Assembly: GCA_964537875.1 (NCBI GenBank)
Contig: CAZIDN010000058.1
Location: 1 to 22,759, forward strand
Reading direction: 5' to 3'
DNA from: JAPKZH01 sp964537875
GTDB taxonomy: Bacteria > Acidobacteriota > Aminicenantia > Aminicenantales > UBA4085
DNA length: 22,759 nucleotides
Shown here: positions 1 through 7,489 of the stretch, piece after piece
Layout: every line of letters starts with the position of its first letter
How positions within the stretch are numbered: position 1 is the first letter of the stretch
Notes under the pieces: model-generated
What the model was told of the DNA's origin: nothing
Databases searched by the model: none
What the model saw: the letters and a program-made list of their open reading frames with translations, nothing else
Made by a program: the position numbers and the translations under genes

Positions 1-2
1 AA

Positions 3-572
3 GCCTGGCTGAAAACCATGCTGGCCTACGATACGGAGTGGAAGTTCGCCTTTTTTCATCATGTTTTGGGCGGCTGGCCGCGCGGCACGAACGAAGCGGC
101 AACGGATTACGCTTATGGCCGGGGGCCTTTGTTCACCTACGAGGATTACCAGAGTTACTGCGAGGATCCTAACCGGGTGGAACAAGTCGAGTTGACGAAA
201 CTGATGATGGACAACGGACTCAACGCCGTTTTCTACGGACATGACCATATCTTCCATCCGCGAAGAATCCTTGGCGGTTCGGGGCGGATGATGCACGGAA
301 TTTGCTCCGGTTCCCCGAAACACAAGGGCGAGCTGGAATGGTACAAGGGACTGTTGTGGAATCAGCACTATGGAACTTACGGACGCTATTGGACGGAGTC
401 CGCGGCGGCCTCTCCGTCGACGGCATTCTGGGGCCCGTCCGGCTATACAAAAATCACCCTCCGGCCCGGCCAGGCCAAGGTCGAGTACAAAAGGGCCGCC
501 TTCAACCATCCGTTTACGAATATTCCTCCGTCCCTCGTTCCCGGGGATATTATCCATTCGATCATCCTTTAA
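3..572 (+). CDS. Metallophosphoesterase, C-terminal part (5' truncated by window edge)
   Basis: The reading frame is open to the left edge of the window, so the N-terminus lies outside it; the first internal ATG is at 18. The visible part has the features of the C-terminal half of a calcineurin-like phosphoesterase. These are a FFHHVLGGWP segment, where a His in the core binds metal, and a GHDHIFHPRR segment carrying the closing GHxH-type metal-binding motif. Such enzymes hydrolyse phosphomono- or diesters with two metal ions; the substrate cannot be told from this fragment. The segment before the stop is beta-rich and resembles the usual end of the family. The frame ends 228 bp before the next gene, with a palindromic repeat in between. 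The fold is fairly secure, the exact function unknown. Confidence 0.75.
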   Translation, partial: AWLKTMLAYDTEWKFAFFHHVLGGWPRGTNEAATDYAYGRGPLFTYEDYQSYCEDPNRVEQVELTKLMMDNGLNAVFYGHDHIFHPRRILGGSGRMMHGICSGSPKHKGELEWYKGLLWNQHYGTYGRYWTESAAASPSTAFWGPSGYTKITLRPGQAKVEYKRAAFNHPFTNIPPSLVPGDIIHSIIL

Positions 573-596
573 AATAGGCTTGAAGGACGCTATACT
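568..596 (+). promoter_or_regulatory. Possible promoter ahead of repeat A and the GT-C gene
   Basis: TTTAAA (568-573), a 17-nt spacer and TATACT (591-596) fit a sigma-70 promoter, the -35 box being the weaker half. It overlaps the stop codon of the phosphoesterase. A transcript from here would carry palindrome A in a leader of nearly 200 nt before the ATG at 800. This is a pattern match only. Confidence 0.35.
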
Positions 597-629
597 AATA
601 CAAACGCAATTAATAAAGTGACAATGTAT

Positions 630-748
630 GGGCGGCGCTTAGACCGCCCTCAAGCCCCCGTAGCGGAAGGGGAGCCCGTCGGCTTTTCCGACGGGGGGAA
701 CCGACGGGACTGGTTCCCCGGGGGCTGCGGGCGGCCTAAACGCCGTCC
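630..748. repeat. Palindromic repeat, copy A
   Basis: This is a GC-rich nested palindrome. The outer arms 630-649 and 729-748 match at 17 of 20 positions as inverted copies; all three differences are transitions that would pair as G-U in RNA. The next stem is AGCCCCCG (653-660) with CGGGGGCT (719-726). Inside lie a hairpin CCCGTCGG/CCGACGGG and another, GGGGAACC/GGTTCCCC. Positions 688-725 match the reverse complement of 10861-10898 in copy B at 36 of 38 bases, so this is a dispersed family rather than a chance terminator. No uracil-rich tail follows, and an ORF reading through it has no protein character. Confidence 0.8.
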
Positions 749-799
749 GAACCGGGATGTCATTTTAATTATTACGTTGATATTAGTAACGACGGAAAC

Positions 800-3154
800 A
801 TGACAAACGGGAAACGGCGCCTCTTGGTTTTCAGCCTTTTCGCAGCCTTGACCCTTGTCCTGACCTACCCTCTGGCCTTACACCTGGGAACGAGCCTGCG
901 CGACCCCGGCGATCCGCTCTTGAACACCTGGATTCTCTCCTGGCACATCCATAAGATCACCAACCTTGATTTTCAGCATTACTTCGATGCCAATATTTTT
1001 TATCCTCAGAAGCGTACGCTGGCCTATTCCGAGCATCTTTTCCCCCAGGCTCTGGCGGCTCTGCCAATCTGGGTGATCTCGAAAAATCCCGTCTTAGCTC
1101 ATAATTTCGTTTTCCTGCTGGCCTTCCTCACCTCTGCCTTGGGCATGTATGCCCTAGCCCGCTATCTGGTCAAAAATGACTTTGCCGCCGTCGTCGCCGG
1201 CATGATCTATGCTTTTTCGCCGTTCATGTTCGCCCATCTTTCCCAGCTTCAGGTGGCCACGGCCGGCGGGATTCCTCTGGCCTTGCTCTACCTCCACAAA
1301 TATTTTGAGTCTAATCGCCGGCGGGATATTCTTCTCTTCACCCTTTTTTATGTCGTCCAGTTCCTGGCCAACGGCTATTATGGGATGTATCTCAGCCTCT
1401 TTTCCGGCCTCCTCATCTTGATCTGGACGATCTCGAAAAAAAAATACAAAGAAGGACGGTTTTGGTTTAGCCTCGGCCTCTTTTTCATGATCGCCTTCGT
1501 CTGTATCGGCCCCTTTCTCTATCAATATGTTCTGGTCAGGAATGAAATGGGATTTGCCCGGGAACCGGGGCTTTCCGCCTCGCTCGGAAGCTTCTTGGCG
1601 ACGGCGTCCATCAACCGCCTCTACGGCAGGATCACGGCCCCTTTTTTAAATCCTGAAGGGGAGCTTTTCCCCGGCTTGGCGGCCATGGCCCTCGCCATCT
1701 TCGGCTTGGTCACGATCCTGCGGGCAAAAAAGACGCAGGCCGAATCTCAAAACATAGAGAAGCCCGTGCCGCCAAGCCTGCGGGTCGTTTTCAGGCTGAT
1801 CCATTTTCTGATCGTTCTGCTCGGAATCCTGTGCGTTCTCATCGAGGCCACGGGCGGATGGGAGGTCTCCTTTGGCCACGGTCTGATATTTCAAGCGCAC
1901 CGCCTTACAAATCCCATTCTCGTCTTGTCAGGGCTGATCGTCATCCGCATATTTTTGAAAAGAACGTTCGGAGGACAACGACGAAAAATAGCCCTTGCCG
2001 AGCCAGGCGTCCCATGGATTTATGCGGGCATTTTCCTGCTGGCCTTTCTCTTCAGCTTTGGATCCCGGGGCCCTTATATGCTTCTTTATAAATATGTTCC
2101 CGGCTTCAACGGCCTGAGAGTGCCATCCCGTTTCCATATCTTTATCATGCTTTCGCTCTCGATCTTTGCCGCTTACGGCATCAAGCGACTCTTTCCTGCC
2201 GGCGCCCGGATGAGAAAACCGATCATGAAAGTCCTGGTCGTGCTTGTGATTCTTATCGAATATGCCTCGATGCCTTTGCCTCTCAAGACCGTTCCCGTCA
2301 AAAGGGAAATCCCGGAGGTCTATCAATGGCTGGCCGCCAAAAAGGAGAAGGCGGTCGTGGTGGAGATCCCTCTGCCCTATGCCGAAAAGGGCGTCGGGCT
2401 CACGGAGTGCTTCAGGGTCTATTATTCCGCATATCACTGGAAAAACATGGTCAACGGCTACAGCGGCTATTTCCCTCAAATCTACAACGAGCTGTGCCGG
2501 CGCTGGAAGGAGCTGCCGGTCGCCCAGAATATTGCCGATCTTCAGACGATGGGAGTCAATCTCATCATCGTCCACACCGCCGACCTCAGCCCCAAAGAGA
2601 TCAAGCAGGTCCTGGCCGAGCTGGAAGATCTTAAGATCGATATCCAGACCGTGGCGATCTTCGGGACGGATTACGTCTTGGCCGTGCCGCCGGGAATGAG
2701 TGCTCCGGCCGAATTCGGCTGGAAGGATCGAGCCAAGCTTCTGTCAAAGGCGGGCTGGAGCGTCGAATCCAACATCAATCAGAAAATGGCAGGCTACGCC
2801 ATCGACGGCTCGCTGGAAACGCGCTGGGAGAGCGGACTTCAGAAAAACGGCTTGTATTTCAGCCTGGACCTGAAAAAGCCGGAGTCCGTCCGGGGAATAT
2901 CCCTCAAGCTCGGCCGAAGCTCCATGGATTATCCCCGAGGGTACGTCGCGGAGATCTCGACGGACGGCGTTCACTGGGAGAAAGTGGCCGGGCAGGAAAA
3001 GACCATCCTGCCCATCTTGGCTTTCTTGAACCCGCGAGACCTGTCGCTGGATATCGCCTTGGGCTCCAAAGAAGCCCGGTTCATCCGCATCACCGACACG
3101 GGTGAAGACCCGACATACTACTGGTCGATCCACGAAATCGAAGTTTTTAAATAG
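800..3154 (+). CDS. GT-C-like polytopic membrane protein with C-terminal discoidin-like (F5/8 type C) domain
   Basis: This 784-residue protein has about a dozen hydrophobic helices over residues 8-500, followed by a soluble C-terminal region. Near residue 35 the first loop carries RDPGDPLLNTW, an acidic motif in the position where GT-C glycosyltransferases (the PMT/ArnT and YfhO-like families) keep the catalytic Asp. These enzymes transfer sugars from polyprenyl-phosphate donors on the outer face of the inner membrane. The last ~130 residues (AGYAIDGSLETRWESG, then a beta-rich run ending YYWSIHEIEVFK) match the discoidin/F5-8C fold, often a carbohydrate-binding jelly roll. The ATG at 800 is preceded by only a weak ribosome-binding site. 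Donor and acceptor are unknown. The gene stands alone on the plus strand, so context gives no pathway. An O-antigen or surface-protein glycosylation role is inference. Confidence 0.7.
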   Translation: MTNGKRRLLVFSLFAALTLVLTYPLALHLGTSLRDPGDPLLNTWILSWHIHKITNLDFQHYFDANIFYPQKRTLAYSEHLFPQALAALPIWVISKNPVLAHNFVFLLAFLTSALGMYALARYLVKNDFAAVVAGMIYAFSPFMFAHLSQLQVATAGGIPLALLYLHKYFESNRRRDILLFTLFYVVQFLANGYYGMYLSLFSGLLILIWTISKKKYKEGRFWFSLGLFFMIAFVCIGPFLYQYVLVRNEMGFAREPGLSASLGSFLATASINRLYGRITAPFLNPEGELFPGLAAMALAIFGLVTILRAKKTQAESQNIEKPVPPSLRVVFRLIHFLIVLLGILCVLIEATGGWEVSFGHGLIFQAHRLTNPILVLSGLIVIRIFLKRTFGGQRRKIALAEPGVPWIYAGIFLLAFLFSFGSRGPYMLLYKYVPGFNGLRVPSRFHIFIMLSLSIFAAYGIKRLFPAGARMRKPIMKVLVVLVILIEYASMPLPLKTVPVKREIPEVYQWLAAKKEKAVVVEIPLPYAEKGVGLTECFRVYYSAYHWKNMVNGYSGYFPQIYNELCRRWKELPVAQNIADLQTMGVNLIIVHTADLSPKEIKQVLAELEDLKIDIQTVAIFGTDYVLAVPPGMSAPAEFGWKDRAKLLSKAGWSVESNINQKMAGYAIDGSLETRWESGLQKNGLYFSLDLKKPESVRGISLKLGRSSMDYPRGYVAEISTDGVHWEKVAGQEKTILPILAFLNPRDLSLDIALGSKEARFIRITDTGEDPTYYWSIHEIEVFK

Positions 3155-3159
3155 GCGGC

Positions 3160-3291
3160 TCTCTTCCATTTTATGTAGGCTATGAAACGCGGACTCCGTA
3201 ACGCTCTCGCTCCCGCGAAGGTTTTTAACGCCATCGGCGGTCTCTGCGACCGTCACGGACTGCCGAATTCATCCAGACAAAATGGAAGAGA
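3160..3291. repeat. 131-bp intergenic element bounded by 13-nt perfect inverted repeats
   Basis: TCTCTTCCATTTT (3160-3172) and its exact reverse complement (3279-3291) enclose about 106 bp between the GT-C stop and the next gene. Inside is a small hairpin CGGTC-TCTGC-GACCG and a GCGGACTCCG stretch, but no convincing ORF or T-tract. It could be a miniature mobile element, a structured RNA or a 3'-end structure. It does not share the modules of copies A, B and C. The remaining 128 bp up to 3419 holds only a weak CCTCC/GGAGG hairpin. Confidence 0.5.
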
Positions 3292-3419
3292 TCCAAAAAG
3301 GTTCATTCCCCGCCGATCTGCAACAATCTGACCCATAACATGGGGGTCGTCCTCGGCCTGTCCAAGTCCGATTGAATTTAAAATCCAGCCTCCTCTCAGC
3401 TTGGGGGAGGAGCTCCAGT

Positions 3420-3635
3420 TTATTCCATAGCGTTTCTTTGGAGGATCTCATAGACCTTGATATTCTTGTTCTTCAGGCTCGTCCCCAGGGTCTTTTCCAG
3501 CTCGGGGTCGCCTCGGCGACGGGATTGGAAGAGATACATGGCCAGCAGGATGATCAGCGTGACGCTGAGTGAAATTTCGATGACCTTGAGCAGGCTCCAT
3601 CTTTTTTTGGCGTGCTTGTGTTCTTCGACGGCCAT
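3420..3635 (-). CDS. Small single-pass membrane protein, unknown function
   Basis: The predicted product has 71 residues: a basic start (EEHKHAKKRW), one transmembrane helix over about residues 15-36 (VIEISLSVTLIILLAMYLF), an RRR stop-transfer cluster, and a charged cytoplasmic or periplasmic tail ending in KVYEILQRNAME. I do not recognise a family. It is supported as a real gene by GGAG five nt before the ATG and by a good promoter at 3660-3689. It lies in the same direction as the cluster upstream but has its own promoter. The length and layout resemble small membrane-anchored accessory proteins, but nothing specific can be claimed. Confidence 0.6.
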   Translation of the reverse strand: MAVEEHKHAKKRWSLLKVIEISLSVTLIILLAMYLFQSRRRGDPELEKTLGTSLKNKNIKVYEILQRNAME

Positions 3636-3659
3636 GATGACTCCGCGTCTTAGCCTCTT

Positions 3660-3689
3660 ATTCTAATGGCGTTCACCCCGGGATTTCAA
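3660..3689 (-). promoter_or_regulatory. Promoter of the 71-aa membrane protein gene
   Basis: On the minus strand TTGAAA (3684-3689), an 18-nt spacer and TAGAAT (3660-3665) lie about 24 nt before the ATG at 3635, leaving room for the GGAG ribosome-binding site. The -35 also forms one arm of a small TTTCAA/TTGAAA hairpin just after the upstream hydrolase gene. Confidence 0.5.
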
Positions 3690-3714
3690 CGAGAATTTGA
3701 AAATTTATGGCGCA

Positions 3715-5130
3715 TCAAGGCGTCTTGACCTCCTCAAGCTCATAAACGTCTCTGAAGTAGGGCACGGCCACGGCCCATCCGCTCTGTTCTTCGATAAGCT
3801 TGGCCAGGCTTAGGGCGGCGTCCTCTTCACCGTGGGTGATGAAAATACGCCGGGGAGGCTGCTTGAATGCGTTCAACCAGCGCAGCAGGTCGTCTTTGTC
3901 GGCGTGGCCGGAAAATCCCTCGATCTTGGCGATTTGGGCCCGGACCTGATAGGGCTTGCCGAAGATCCTGACCTCCGGCCTGCCCTCCAGGATCTGCCGG
4001 CCCAGAGTTTCACCGGCCTGGTATCCGACGAATAAGATCGTGGATTCGGGACGCTCGATGTTATGCGTCAGATGATGCTTGATCCGGCCCCCGGTGCACA
4101 TTCCCGAACCGGCCATGATGATGCAGGACCCCTTGATCCGGTTTATGGCCTTGGATTCTTCCTGGCTTTGGAGCAGTTTCAGCCCGGGAAATTCGAACGG
4201 CTGCCCCCCGGACCTGATCATCATCCGGGCTTGCTCATCAAGATCTTGAACGTGGCGCGAAAAAACCTTGGTGACTTCCACGGCCATCGGGCTGTCGAGA
4301 AAAACAAGAAGGTGAGGAATCCTGTCTTGGCGGACGAGCCGGCCCAGGTAAAAGAGAAATTCCTGGGCCCGCTCCACGGCAAATATCGGGATGACGATGT
4401 TTCCTCCCCTGGCCGCGGTCATATTGACGACCCGGGCCAAGGCATCTTCGATTTTTCCCGAAGCTTCATGGTTCCGGTCGCCGTAGGTCGATTCCATGAT
4501 CACATAATCGGCCCGGTTGAAAACGGAAGGGTCTTTGACCAGGGGCTTGTTCCATTGCCCGATATCCCCGGAGAAGATGAGCTTCGTCCGGTTTCCATGG
4601 TCTTGAATGTCGAGTTCGAGCGATGAGGAGCCAAGGATATGGCCGGCGTCGCGATAGCGGACGGTGAGGTTGTCATGAAGGCGGATGGGCTTATCATAGT
4701 CCACCTCTTCAAAAAGAGGGAAACATTGCTCGGCTTCTTGGGCCGTGTACAGAGGAATTTCGGGATGGGGGCCCATTCGCCCCTCTTTCTCATGCCGTTT
4801 CTTTTTCAAAGCCGCATCTTCTTCCAGAAGATGCGCCGAATCCAGCAAAACGATTTCCGTCAGGTCGGCGGAGGCGCCGGTGGCCAGGATCGGATGGGAA
4901 TATCCCTGCTTGACGAAGCGGGGAATCAAGCCTGAATGGTCCAAATGGGCGTGAGTCAGCAGCAAGAAATCGATTTGCTCGGGGGAAGCCGGGAACGGCT
5001 CCCAGTTGCGTTCTAGATAGGGCCGTTCCTGGAAAAGCCCGCAGTCGATGAGCAGCTTCAGCCCTCCGGCTTCCAGATAATAGCGGGAACCCGTGACTTG
5101 GCGGTTGGCCCCCAGAAATTGGATCCTCAT
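3715..5130 (-). CDS. Metallo-beta-lactamase/beta-CASP RNA-processing-type hydrolase
   Basis: This 471-residue protein belongs to the CPSF73-like beta-CASP branch of the metallo-beta-lactamase fold, whose members cleave RNA with two zinc ions. The signature HAHLDH lies at residues 60-65 after the usual LLIDCGLFQ strand. Later come ESTYGDRNHE (family motif with the metal-binding Asp region), GSGMCTGGRIKHHL, and the C-terminal EGFSGHADKDDLL and FITHGEE segments that close the active site. The family is usually about 450-470 residues, matching this start. The ATG at 5130 is chosen because MRIQFLGANRQVTGS is the canonical N-terminus and GAGGA precedes it; a longer frame back to 5304 runs through the upstream gene. 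The upstream stop is 7 nt away and overlaps the ribosome-binding site, so the two genes are probably translationally coupled. The RNA target is unknown. Confidence 0.88.
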   Translation of the reverse strand: MRIQFLGANRQVTGSRYYLEAGGLKLLIDCGLFQERPYLERNWEPFPASPEQIDFLLLTHAHLDHSGLIPRFVKQGYSHPILATGASADLTEIVLLDSAHLLEEDAALKKKRHEKEGRMGPHPEIPLYTAQEAEQCFPLFEEVDYDKPIRLHDNLTVRYRDAGHILGSSSLELDIQDHGNRTKLIFSGDIGQWNKPLVKDPSVFNRADYVIMESTYGDRNHEASGKIEDALARVVNMTAARGGNIVIPIFAVERAQEFLFYLGRLVRQDRIPHLLVFLDSPMAVEVTKVFSRHVQDLDEQARMMIRSGGQPFEFPGLKLLQSQEESKAINRIKGSCIIMAGSGMCTGGRIKHHLTHNIERPESTILFVGYQAGETLGRQILEGRPEVRIFGKPYQVRAQIAKIEGFSGHADKDDLLRWLNAFKQPPRRIFITHGEEDAALSLAKLIEEQSGWAVAVPYFRDVYELEEVKTP

Positions 5131-5137
5131 GGCTTCC

Positions 5138-5611
5138 TCACAGCCGGCAGGAAAGCGGCAGGTCTTTAAGATAATCCTCCCAATTCCGCAGCCGCGGAAA
5201 ATACATGAATTCAAGAAAGAGCGAGACGATGAGCAGCATGTAAAAATCCCGGGAAAAGCCCCCCAGCAGAAAAAGTGCGAGACCCATGACGGCCGGTCCC
5301 TCACCCAGGGTCATCGAGACAATGGCCGCCAGGCTGAGTTTTCGGATGACGGCCTTCGGGTCGGCCTGTCTGGATTTTCGCAGAATCAGGGAATTCAAGA
5401 TGCGGCTCGAGATAACGATGACGATCGCCGCCGCGTAAAATACATACCGCAGGACCAGGGCGTTTTCGACCCGGGCGAAGCCCAGAAACGGCTTGAGCCA
5501 GGCCCGTCCGACCTCGACGACGACGGCATATAAAAACAGACTGGCGATGACCGCCGCACCGACGAGGCTCGAGGTCCTGTAAGCTTTTCTCAATCCCGAT
5601 AGATCCTCCAT
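5138..5611 (-). CDS. Four-helix integral membrane protein, unknown
   Basis: This is a 157-residue hydrophobic protein with about four transmembrane helices (roughly residues 15-36, 52-72, 88-112 and 118-136) and a short cytoplasmic tail rich in Arg and Trp. Helix three contains SMTLGEGPAVMGLALFLLGG, a Gly-rich segment with a buried Glu that recalls the helices of ATP synthase subunit c. That likeness is too short to carry a functional claim. GGAGG sits six nt before the ATG. The gene lies between the nuclease remnant and the beta-CASP hydrolase and is probably co-transcribed with both. I do not recognise the family. Confidence 0.65.
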   Translation of the reverse strand: MEDLSGLRKAYRTSSLVGAAVIASLFLYAVVVEVGRAWLKPFLGFARVENALVLRYVFYAAAIVIVISSRILNSLILRKSRQADPKAVIRKLSLAAIVSMTLGEGPAVMGLALFLLGGFSRDFYMLLIVSLFLEFMYFPRLRNWEDYLKDLPLSCRL

Positions 5612-5630
5612 CCCTCGCCTCCTTTGATGT

Positions 5631-5780
5631 TTATTTCTTATCTTTCAAATGGATACGGCTCCCCATAAAGGCTTCGATGGTTTCCATCTCGGTGCGCAGG
5701 CCGTCGATGTCGTTGTATCTATACTGGAGCTTGCAGGACTCAAAGCTCCCGATTCTTGTCAACGAAAACGAGATGGCCAT
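5631..5780 (-). pseudogene. N-terminal remnant of a PD-(D/E)XK (RecB-type) nuclease, 49 codons
   Basis: This short frame starts at an ATG with AAGGAG eight nt upstream and encodes 49 residues. Residues 4-43 (ISFSLTRIGSFESCKLQY, then ETIEAFMGSRIH) follow the start of PDDEXK_1-type proteins: a FSxSRLxxFExCPLxYxxRY segment carrying the first Cys of the iron-sulphur cluster, then ETIEAFMGSRVHEAL. Here the frame runs from GSRIH into LKDKK and a stop, so the whole catalytic core is missing. Sixteen bp separate it from the rlmI-like stop, and the next gene starts 19 bp further on, so the rest of the nuclease has been deleted rather than frameshifted. It may be a dead remnant or a kept micro-protein; the intact ribosome-binding site leaves the second open. 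Confidence 0.6.
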
Positions 5781-5796
5781 GGAAAATTCTCCTTAT

Positions 5797-6990
5797 TCAA
5801 TCCACATACAAAAGAAAACCCTTGAGGTAATCGCTCTCCGGTTGATAGATGTTGATGGGATGGTCATAAGCCTGGTGGTGCCTCTGCAAGATCCGGACGT
5901 CGCGCGATGCCTCCCGGGCGGCTTGGAAGATGACCTGCTGGAAGAGGGCTTCGTCGACGAAGAACGAACAGGAAAAGGTCATCACCAGGCTGCCGGACGG
6001 GATCTTCTGAAAGACGATCCTGTGGATGTCCTTATAGCCGCGGCAGGCCGGGACGACTTCGATCTTCTTTTTGGCAAAGGCCGGCGGGTCCAGGATGACG
6101 AAATCGTATCGGAGGTCGTTCTGCCGCAGAAAATCGAAGACGTCCGTCACGAAAAAATGATTGCTGTCGCCCTCAAAGCCGTTCAGGCGGCAATTTTCCC
6201 GGGCCAGCTCGAGGGCATGCTCTGAGGTGTCCGCGCTGTCCGCAGACAGGGCTCCCCCCTTCAAAGCAAAAACAGAAAATGCTCCCGTATAGGAAAAACA
6301 GTTCAAGACGGTCCTTCCCCGGGCCCATGATTCGGCCAGCCGGCGATTTTCTCTCTGGTCAAGATAGAAGCCCGTTTTTTGCGAGCGCGGAAGGTCGACG
6401 ATAAAACGCAGCCCGTTTTCCAGGATTTCCACCTTCTCGACATTCTCCCCGGACAAGAGTCCTTCGGAATCCCGGAGACCCTCCTCCCGACGCGAAGGCA
6501 GGTTGGATTTTTCGTAGATGGAGCGGGGCGCCAGCCGTCTGACCAGCGCGTCCACGACAAAGGACTTCAATCGTTCCATCCCCAGCGTAGAGACCTGGAG
6601 GACAAGGACATCATCGTATCGATCGACGACCAGCCCTGGGACCGCATCCCCTTCCCCGTTGACCAGACGAAAGGCATTCGTCTCGGCGCCAAAAAAGGGC
6701 CGGCGCCGGGCGATGGCCCGATCGATCTGCCTCTCAAGAGCGGCCAGCGGCGGCGTTTCATCAAAGCTCACCATGCGGCCGATGATCGAGCAGCGCTTGT
6801 TGAAATAGGCGGTGCCCAGGTATTCTCCCTCGGCGCTCCGGACAGGCAGAAGACTGCCGTCCTCAAAATCCGGGAGGGATTTCACCGCGCCGGAAAAAAT
6901 CCAGTGGTGACGGTTTTTGACGGCTTTTTCCTTTCCCTTGTGAAGGATGACGCTTTTGTCCGGACCCGCGTCCGGTTTTGTTTTGGACAT
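5797..6990 (-). CDS. rlmI: Class I SAM-dependent rRNA (cytosine-C5) methyltransferase, RlmI family
   Basis: This 397-residue protein has the RlmI/RlmK layout: an N-terminal PUA domain (about 13-80, with RHHWIFSGAV), a linker domain, and a Rossmann methyltransferase domain. SAM-binding motif I is VLNCFSYTGAFSVFAL (about 228-243). DPPAFAKKK (301-307 onward) is the motif IV signature, and TFSCS at 338-342 carries the catalytic Cys expected for m5C formation. In E. coli the family member modifies 23S rRNA C1962. The ATG at 6990 is preferred over a TTG six nt upstream because AGAGG is at a better distance. It begins 2 nt after the Nudix gene ends, so the two are one operon. Family is secure; the exact rRNA site is by homology. 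Confidence 0.88.
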   Translation of the reverse strand: MSKTKPDAGPDKSVILHKGKEKAVKNRHHWIFSGAVKSLPDFEDGSLLPVRSAEGEYLGTAYFNKRCSIIGRMVSFDETPPLAALERQIDRAIARRRPFFGAETNAFRLVNGEGDAVPGLVVDRYDDVLVLQVSTLGMERLKSFVVDALVRRLAPRSIYEKSNLPSRREEGLRDSEGLLSGENVEKVEILENGLRFIVDLPRSQKTGFYLDQRENRRLAESWARGRTVLNCFSYTGAFSVFALKGGALSADSADTSEHALELARENCRLNGFEGDSNHFFVTDVFDFLRQNDLRYDFVILDPPAFAKKKIEVVPACRGYKDIHRIVFQKIPSGSLVMTFSCSFFVDEALFQQVIFQAAREASRDVRILQRHHQAYDHPINIYQPESDYLKGFLLYVD

Positions 6991-6992
6991 GA

Positions 6993-7397
6993 TCAAAGGC
7001 CTCTTTCTTTGTTATCCCACTCCTCCCTGAGGATCTTGAGGAGCGGAAGGTCGGGCTCCGTGAACGAATAGTCCCCCAGCTCCGCCGGAGAAACCCAGCG
7101 GAGCTCCTCATGATCGCTCAGGGCAAGGCGGCCCGAGACGATGCTGACTTTATAAGCCGCCAGCTCGATGGACAGGACTGGAGAGGCAAAGGGAAAAGAA
7201 CCGATAAAACCTTCCAGCCGCGTCTCAACGCCCAGCTCTTCCCGGAGCTCCCTCTGCAGGCACTGTCCGGGACTCTCTCCGGGCTCGAGCTTTCCGCCCG
7301 GGAATTCCCATCGTTGGGCAAAGCGGTCGCCCGCCCGACGCTTGGCGATCAAGATTTTTCCGCCTTGCTCGATCACGGCTGCCGTGACGATCTGCAT
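6993..7397 (-). CDS. Nudix hydrolase, MutT-like (8-oxo-dGTP/CTP pyrophosphohydrolase type)
   Basis: This 134-residue protein has a full Nudix box at residues 35-57: a Gly, five residues, Glu41, seven residues, then RELREELGV. An N-terminal VTAAVIEQGGKILIAKR strand precedes it and WEFPGGKLEPGE follows, as in MutT and NudG, which cleanse the nucleotide pool of oxidised nucleotides. The small size and C-terminal HEELRWVSPAEL also fit. The substrate is not readable from the sequence. The ATG at 7397 is chosen because MQIVTAAVIE is the family start; a TTG at 7433 would put the -35 box inside the gene. A promoter is seen just upstream. It is the first gene of the minus-strand cluster and is divergent from glgA. 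Confidence 0.85.
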   Translation of the reverse strand: MQIVTAAVIEQGGKILIAKRRAGDRFAQRWEFPGGKLEPGESPGQCLQRELREELGVETRLEGFIGSFPFASPVLSIELAAYKVSIVSGRLALSDHEELRWVSPAELGDYSFTEPDLPLLKILREEWDNKERGL

Positions 7398-7404
7398 CTC
7401 TATA

Positions 7405-7433
7405 GGTATAGTATTTTGACCGCTATTTATCAA
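7405..7433 (-). promoter_or_regulatory. Promoter of the Nudix-rlmI cluster
   Basis: TTGATA (7428-7433), a 17-nt spacer and TATACC (7405-7410) read on the minus strand. Only 7 nt separate the -10 box from the ATG at 7397, so transcription should begin at or beside the start codon and give a leaderless mRNA. Confidence 0.55.
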
Positions 7434-7473
7434 GACGGGCGCGAAACTCTTTCTTCTTGGAGGCAGGGACTTG

Positions 7474-7482
7474 TGCTAAAAT
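7474..7482 (+). promoter_or_regulatory. Extended -10 promoter of glgA
   Basis: TGCTAAAAT is an extended -10 element (TGn plus TAAAAT). No good -35 box is seen 17 nt upstream, as is common with TGn promoters. Seven nt separate it from the glgA ATG at 7490, again implying a leaderless transcript. There is no ribosome-binding site at the right distance. Confidence 0.5.
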
Positions 7483-7489
7483 ACCGCCC

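Noticed and set aside
618..803. 61-codon ORF through repeat A
   Set aside because: Its translation is Arg/Gly/Pro-rich and follows the palindrome; no start signal and no protein character.
2744..3256. 170-codon minus-strand ORF entering the 131-bp element
   Set aside because: Most of it is the antisense of the discoidin-like domain, and it has no start signal.
3385..3419. Terminator of the 71-aa gene from the CCTCC/GGAGG hairpin
   Set aside because: The stem is short and is followed by only four T some distance away.
5131..5304. N-terminal extension of the beta-CASP hydrolase
   Set aside because: It overlaps the upstream membrane protein gene in another frame, and the family N-terminus begins at the ATG at 5130.
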